From Alphaproteobacteria bacterium (GTDB lineage: Bacteria; Pseudomonadota; Alphaproteobacteria; Micavibrionales; Micavibrionaceae), in contig JAFLCW010000001.1 of NCBI GenBank assembly GCA_017302165.1, forward strand, positions 1 to 64,000: a stretch of DNA of 64,000 nucleotides. Direction: 5' to 3'. Below the pieces are notes generated by a model that did no database searches, was not told the DNA's origin, and was given only the letters and a program-made list of their open reading frames with translations. Within the stretch, counting starts at the first letter, position 1. Each line of letters begins with the position of its first letter. Shown here piece after piece: positions 60,494 through 64,000 of this stretch. Made by a program: the position numbers and the translations under genes.

Positions 60494-63400
60494 CTACGCT
60501 GCGATGAGTTTACCAGTGTCATAAAGCAACTGTTCGTCAGTCAAACCTGTAATATCCTTTAATGTGGCAATAGCAATAAATTGATCCGCGCCTCCATTAG
60601 CATCAATAGCAACAACAGAGTCAGTTCCATTATCAGTGATCTGAATAAAATCAGAGATAAGTTCTGTCAAAGGATCAAAGCCTGTGATGAGATTAGAAAT
60701 ATCAATTTTATCGCCTTCGATAAGAGAGAAGTCGAATATCGTATCTTGTGTTCCATCTAGCACTGCTAGGTCAAAAGCGAAAACATCCGCTCCAGCCTGG
60801 CCATAAATCATATCAGCTCCGGCACCTCCATAAATGAGGTCATTTCCTGCCCCAGCCGTAATGGTATCAGAGCCCAGACCGCCGATAATGGTATCGTCGC
60901 CCGTACCGCCCTGGATATTATCGTCGCCAGCACCACCATCGAGAAGGTTATTTCCAGATATACCAAACAGCCAGTCGTCTCCATCCTCTCCGTACAATCG
61001 GTCATTACCTTCAGCAGCTGTAAGAGAGTCGATCCCACTACCACCGTAGATAGTATCGTCTCCTTCGTAAGCGTAGAGACCATCATTACCGTTTCCGCCA
61101 TAGACAAGGTCGTTGCCCATGTAGCTGTGAATGTTGTCCTGGCCATCTTCGCCCAAAATGACGTCATTGAGGTGGTGGCCGTATAAGCTGTCGTCACCGG
61201 CCCGTCCATTCAGGCGGTTATTCTGGTATGGGGTACTAATATAGTCACTACCCGCAGAACCATTTATTCCTACAAAGTCTGCGACATTGATCTGGATCGC
61301 CACAGTACCGGTATCGGATGCTCCGGCCGAGCCGAGAAGATCGTAGGTGAATGTGTCAGATCCAGAAAAACTAGTCGTTATTGGGTAAATAAATGATCCA
61401 TCTGCACGAATGACAACATCAATACCATGCTGACTTGTGACAATCCCAGCTCTTACAAAGAGCGTCGACCCATCACCTGATATATCAGCGCCGTTGCCGT
61501 TATCAGCAAGGACATTCCCCAGAACAACAGCATCATAATATTTATTTGCACTAAACTGGTCATCACGTGCTGTAATAGGTGAAGGAGGTGGGGGTGGTGG
61601 CGGAGCAACAACTGTCTGTCTTATGACGATGGCGCCCTCGAGCCTTTCAGCTTGAATAGAAGCAGGATTAACGTTCTCCAGTGTCGCGACAAGCAGGTTA
61701 CCATAGGCACTCCCTGAGCCATCTCGATCAACATGGACGAGGGTGTGCAAACCTGAGGCTGTCAGTGTGATATAGCTCGAAAGCTGAGCAGAAATCGAGA
61801 CAGGAACGTCAATACGAAGCCTGTCGTTCTGGCTGACCGCAAAATCTGTGATAGTATCAGCTCCAGAACCAATATCGGATAGTGTATAAGCGAACGTATC
61901 AGCGCCCTCACCCCCTGTCATCATATCAGCTCCGGCACCTCCATAAATGAGGTCATTTCCTGCCCCAGCCGTAATGGTATCAGAGCCCAGACCGCCGATA
62001 ATGGTATCGTCGCCCGTACCGCCCTGGATATTATCGTCGCCAGCACCACCATCGAGAAGGTTATTTCCAGATATACCAAACAGCCAGTCGTCTCCATCCT
62101 CTCCGTACAATCGGTCATTACCTTCAGCAGCTGTAAGAGAGTCGATCCCACTACCACCGTAGATAGTATCGTCTCCTTCGTAAGCGTAGAGACCATCATT
62201 ACCGTTTCCGCCATAGACAAGGTCGTTGCCCATGTAGCTGTGAATGTTGTCCTGGCCATCTTCGCCCAAAATGACGTCATTGAGGTGGTGGCCGTATAAG
62301 CTGTCGTCACCGGCCCGTCCATTCAGGCGGTTATTCTGGTATGGGGTACTAATATAGTCACTACCCGCAGAACCATTTATTCCTACAAAGTCTGCGACAT
62401 TGATCTGGATCGCCACAGTACCGGTATCGGATGCTCCGGCCGAGCCGAGAAGATCGTAGGTGAATGTGTCAGATCCAGAAAAACTAGTCGTTATTGGGTA
62501 AATAAATGATCCATCTGCACGAATGACAACATCAATACCATGCTGACTTGTGACAATCCCAGCTCTTACAAAGAGCGTCGACCCATCACCTGATATATCA
62601 GCGCCGTTGCCGTTATCAGCAAGGACATTCCCCAGAACAACAGCATCATAATATTTATTTGCACTAAACTGGTCATCACGTGCTGTAATAGGTGAAGGAG
62701 GTGGGGGTGGTGGCGGAGCAACAACTGTCTGTCTTATGACGATGGCGCCCTCGAGCCTTTCAGCTTGAATAGAAGCAGGATTAACGTTCTCCAGTGTCGC
62801 GACAAGCAGGTTACCATAGGCACTCCCTGAGCCATCTCGATCAACATGGACGAGGGTGTGCAAACCTGAGGCTGTCAGTGTGATATAGCTCGAAAGCTGA
62901 GCAGAAATCGAGACAGGAACGTCAATACGAAGCCTGTCGTTCTGGCTGACCGCAAAATCTGTGATAGTATCAGCTCCAGAACCAATATCGGATAGTGTAT
63001 AAGCGAACGTATCAGCGCCCTCACCCCCTGTCATCATATCAGCTCCGGCACCTCCATAAATGAGGTCATTTCCTGCCCCAGCCGTAATGGTATCAGAGCC
63101 CAGACCGCCGATAATGGTATCGTCGCCCGTACCGCCCTGGATATTATCGTCGCCGCTATCCCCATTGATGATGTCATTGCCTGCGCCGCCATCTATGGTG
63201 TCGTTTCCTGCTCCACCAGAGAGGGTATCATCGCCGTCCTCACCGGACAGATCATCGTTTCCGATATCGCCTTCAACGATATCATTGCTAGCTCCGCCGT
63301 AGATGATATCCTCTCCTGCATCACCGTGAAGTTCATCAGCTCCGCTTCCTCCGGTAATGACATCATCACCCTCCCCCCCACGTACAAGATTCCATCCATC

Positions 63401-64000
63401 ACCTGTATTTATGATATCGTTCCCAGATCCACCATAAATTACATCATCACCAGCTCCGCTTGACAGGTTATCGTTTCCGGCCGCTCCATCAAGGTACGCA
63501 TGCCATGAACTGGGAGCCACAAGCGTATCATCGATATTACTTCCAATTACCTCATCAAAGCTGAAGGCTGCAAAGCTTTGTGTGTCCGTAAGCTCTACCG
63601 AAATACTCTCTACGGCGGTAACCGTTAGTGCCATTAGTGCAAAAGCATAAGAAATGGTCGATCCATCTGATCGAGCGGCGAGTTGCTCTGCCACGTGGAG
63701 CCGGAAGCGAAGAAGATCCCCAATCATCTGTGGCTGATTGAGTTGCGCAGTCGTTAGTCGTAGACGCAATTCGTCAGTGTTACTCCCTCCATCATATGTA
63801 TCTATAGACGCTGAAGATGTGACATAATCATAGATCAGCAGATCGTTTCCACTTCCACCATAAAGTCTATCATTTCCATCATTACCATTGAGAATATCGT
63901 CATTTTCGCCGCCGTTGAGTGTATCTCTACCGGATCCACCATAGAGCGTGTCAGCTCCTCTACCTCCTGAAATACGGTCATTACCTGCACCTGCTTGAAG
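60494..64000 (-). CDS. Large RTX/VCBS-type calcium-binding adhesin (3' part)
   Basis: The frame is open to the window edge (64000). A TTG at 63769 is not a real start, because RTX repeats continue upstream of it. The visible 1169 residues contain many GGxGxDxLx-type nonapeptides that fold into calcium-binding beta-rolls. They also hold two Ig/cadherin-like domains (SANKYYDAVVLGNVLADN to GTVAIQINV), each preceded by a proline run (PPPPPPPSP). The C-terminus (DISNLITGFDPLTELISDFI) resembles the end of type I secreted RTX proteins. Two blocks of 371 residues are identical. Likely secreted by an ABC exporter not in this window. Confidence 0.85.
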   Translation of the reverse strand, partial: LQAGAGNDRISGGRGADTLYGGSGRDTLNGGENDDILNGNDGNDRLYGGSGNDLLIYDYVTSSASIDTYDGGSNTDELRLRLTTAQLNQPQMIGDLLRFRLHVAEQLAARSDGSTISYAFALMALTVTAVESISVELTDTQSFAAFSFDEVIGSNIDDTLVAPSSWHAYLDGAAGNDNLSSGAGDDVIYGGSGNDIINTGDGWNLVRGGEGDDVITGGSGADELHGDAGEDIIYGGASNDIVEGDIGNDDLSGEDGDDTLSGGAGNDTIDGGAGNDIINGDSGDDNIQGGTGDDTIIGGLGSDTITAGAGNDLIYGGAGADMMTGGEGADTFAYTLSDIGSGADTITDFAVSQNDRLRIDVPVSISAQLSSYITLTASGLHTLVHVDRDGSGSAYGNLLVATLENVNPASIQAERLEGAIVIRQTVVAPPPPPPPSPITARDDQFSANKYYDAVVLGNVLADNGNGADISGDGSTLFVRAGIVTSQHGIDVVIRADGSFIYPITTSFSGSDTFTYDLLGSAGASDTGTVAIQINVADFVGINGSAGSDYISTPYQNNRLNGRAGDDSLYGHHLNDVILGEDGQDNIHSYMGNDLVYGGNGNDGLYAYEGDDTIYGGSGIDSLTAAEGNDRLYGEDGDDWLFGISGNNLLDGGAGDDNIQGGTGDDTIIGGLGSDTITAGAGNDLIYGGAGADMMTGGEGADTFAYTLSDIGSGADTITDFAVSQNDRLRIDVPVSISAQLSSYITLTASGLHTLVHVDRDGSGSAYGNLLVATLENVNPASIQAERLEGAIVIRQTVVAPPPPPPPSPITARDDQFSANKYYDAVVLGNVLADNGNGADISGDGSTLFVRAGIVTSQHGIDVVIRADGSFIYPITTSFSGSDTFTYDLLGSAGASDTGTVAIQINVADFVGINGSAGSDYISTPYQNNRLNGRAGDDSLYGHHLNDVILGEDGQDNIHSYMGNDLVYGGNGNDGLYAYEGDDTIYGGSGIDSLTAAEGNDRLYGEDGDDWLFGISGNNLLDGGAGDDNIQGGTGDDTIIGGLGSDTITAGAGNDLIYGGAGADMIYGQAGADVFAFDLAVLDGTQDTIFDFSLIEGDKIDISNLITGFDPLTELISDFIQITDNGTDSVVAIDANGGADQFIAIATLKDITGLTDEQLLYDTGKLIAA
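60807..63154. repeat. 1113-bp tandem duplication in the RTX gene
   Basis: Unit one is 60807-61919, unit two 61920-63032, and a partial third unit covers 63033-63154. The encoded 371-residue blocks are identical, and I saw no base difference between the two full units by eye. Each unit contains RTX repeats, a calcium-type domain and an Ig-like domain, and keeps the frame (1113 is 371 codons). Confidence 0.9.

Noticed and set aside
63060..63769. Repeated short motifs that might suggest a CRISPR array
   Set aside because: The repeats are in frame and encode RTX nonapeptides. There are no constant spacers or cas genes.
63769..64000. Start of the RTX gene at the TTG at 63769
   Set aside because: The same frame stays open to the window edge and encodes more RTX repeats, so the true start lies outside.

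Overview
The window looks like an alphaproteobacterial chromosome of moderate GC. The supporting signs are serine recombinases paired with DUF2924 genes, the ubiTUV trio, NnrU/NnrS with Dnr-like regulators, and a fused NarK1-NarK2. No ribosomal or other marker gene is present, so the genus stays open.

Layout. A tRNA-Gln(UUG) lies at the left edge. Its 3' end and the adjoining bases (120-140) recur at 40001-40021 and, more diverged, at 56310-56330. A large serine recombinase gene followed by a DUF2924 gene sits just inside the first two copies, in the same orientation. I read this as two integrative elements stacked at one tRNA gene, about 40 kb and 16 kb long. The borders are inferred.

Element 1 (about 120-40,000) carries a small backbone (recombinase, DUF2924, DUF5681, ParB-like/DNA methyltransferase, GIY-YIG protein, structured RNA) and then a nearly complete kit for anaerobic nitrate respiration. 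The kit has molybdenum cofactor genes (moeB, mobA, moaE, moaD, a moaC-mog fusion, moaA, moeA), the nitrate reductase narGHJI with a PpiC-type foldase, and a double NarK transporter. It also has anaerobic haem synthesis (hemN), O2-independent ubiquinone synthesis (ubiTUV), anaerobic nucleotide reduction (nrdDG), NO handling (nnrU, nnrS, nsrR, hmp), flavin synthesis (ribB, ribH), a porin and two Crp/Fnr regulators. Eight copies of the palindrome TTGAT-N4-ATCAA tie these genes into one FNR/Dnr regulon. At four genes the box lies 40-44 bp before the start codon, which predicts leaderless mRNAs.

Element 2 (about 40,000-56,340) has a related backbone (recombinase, DUF2924, methyltransferase, DUF5681, terminase large subunit, second structured RNA) and carries defence genes. 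These are a CapH/CapP-controlled CBASS operon (CdnC-like cyclase, HORMA, TRIP13-like ATPase) and a 1226-residue helicase-PLD protein like the Mokosh type II protein. The usual nuclease gene nucC survives only as a broken 5' stub, and an unrecognised membrane protein gene follows it.

The two copies of the structured RNA (5389-5555 and 47747-47915) differ in sequence but keep the same helices through compensatory changes. They are the strongest candidate here for an undescribed element.

The right flank (56,400-64,000) holds a three-gene operon with an XRE regulator, an HTH regulator paired with an EgtD-like methyltransferase, an NAD-dependent epimerase-like gene, and the 3' part of a large RTX-type adhesin gene containing an apparently perfect 1113-bp tandem duplication.
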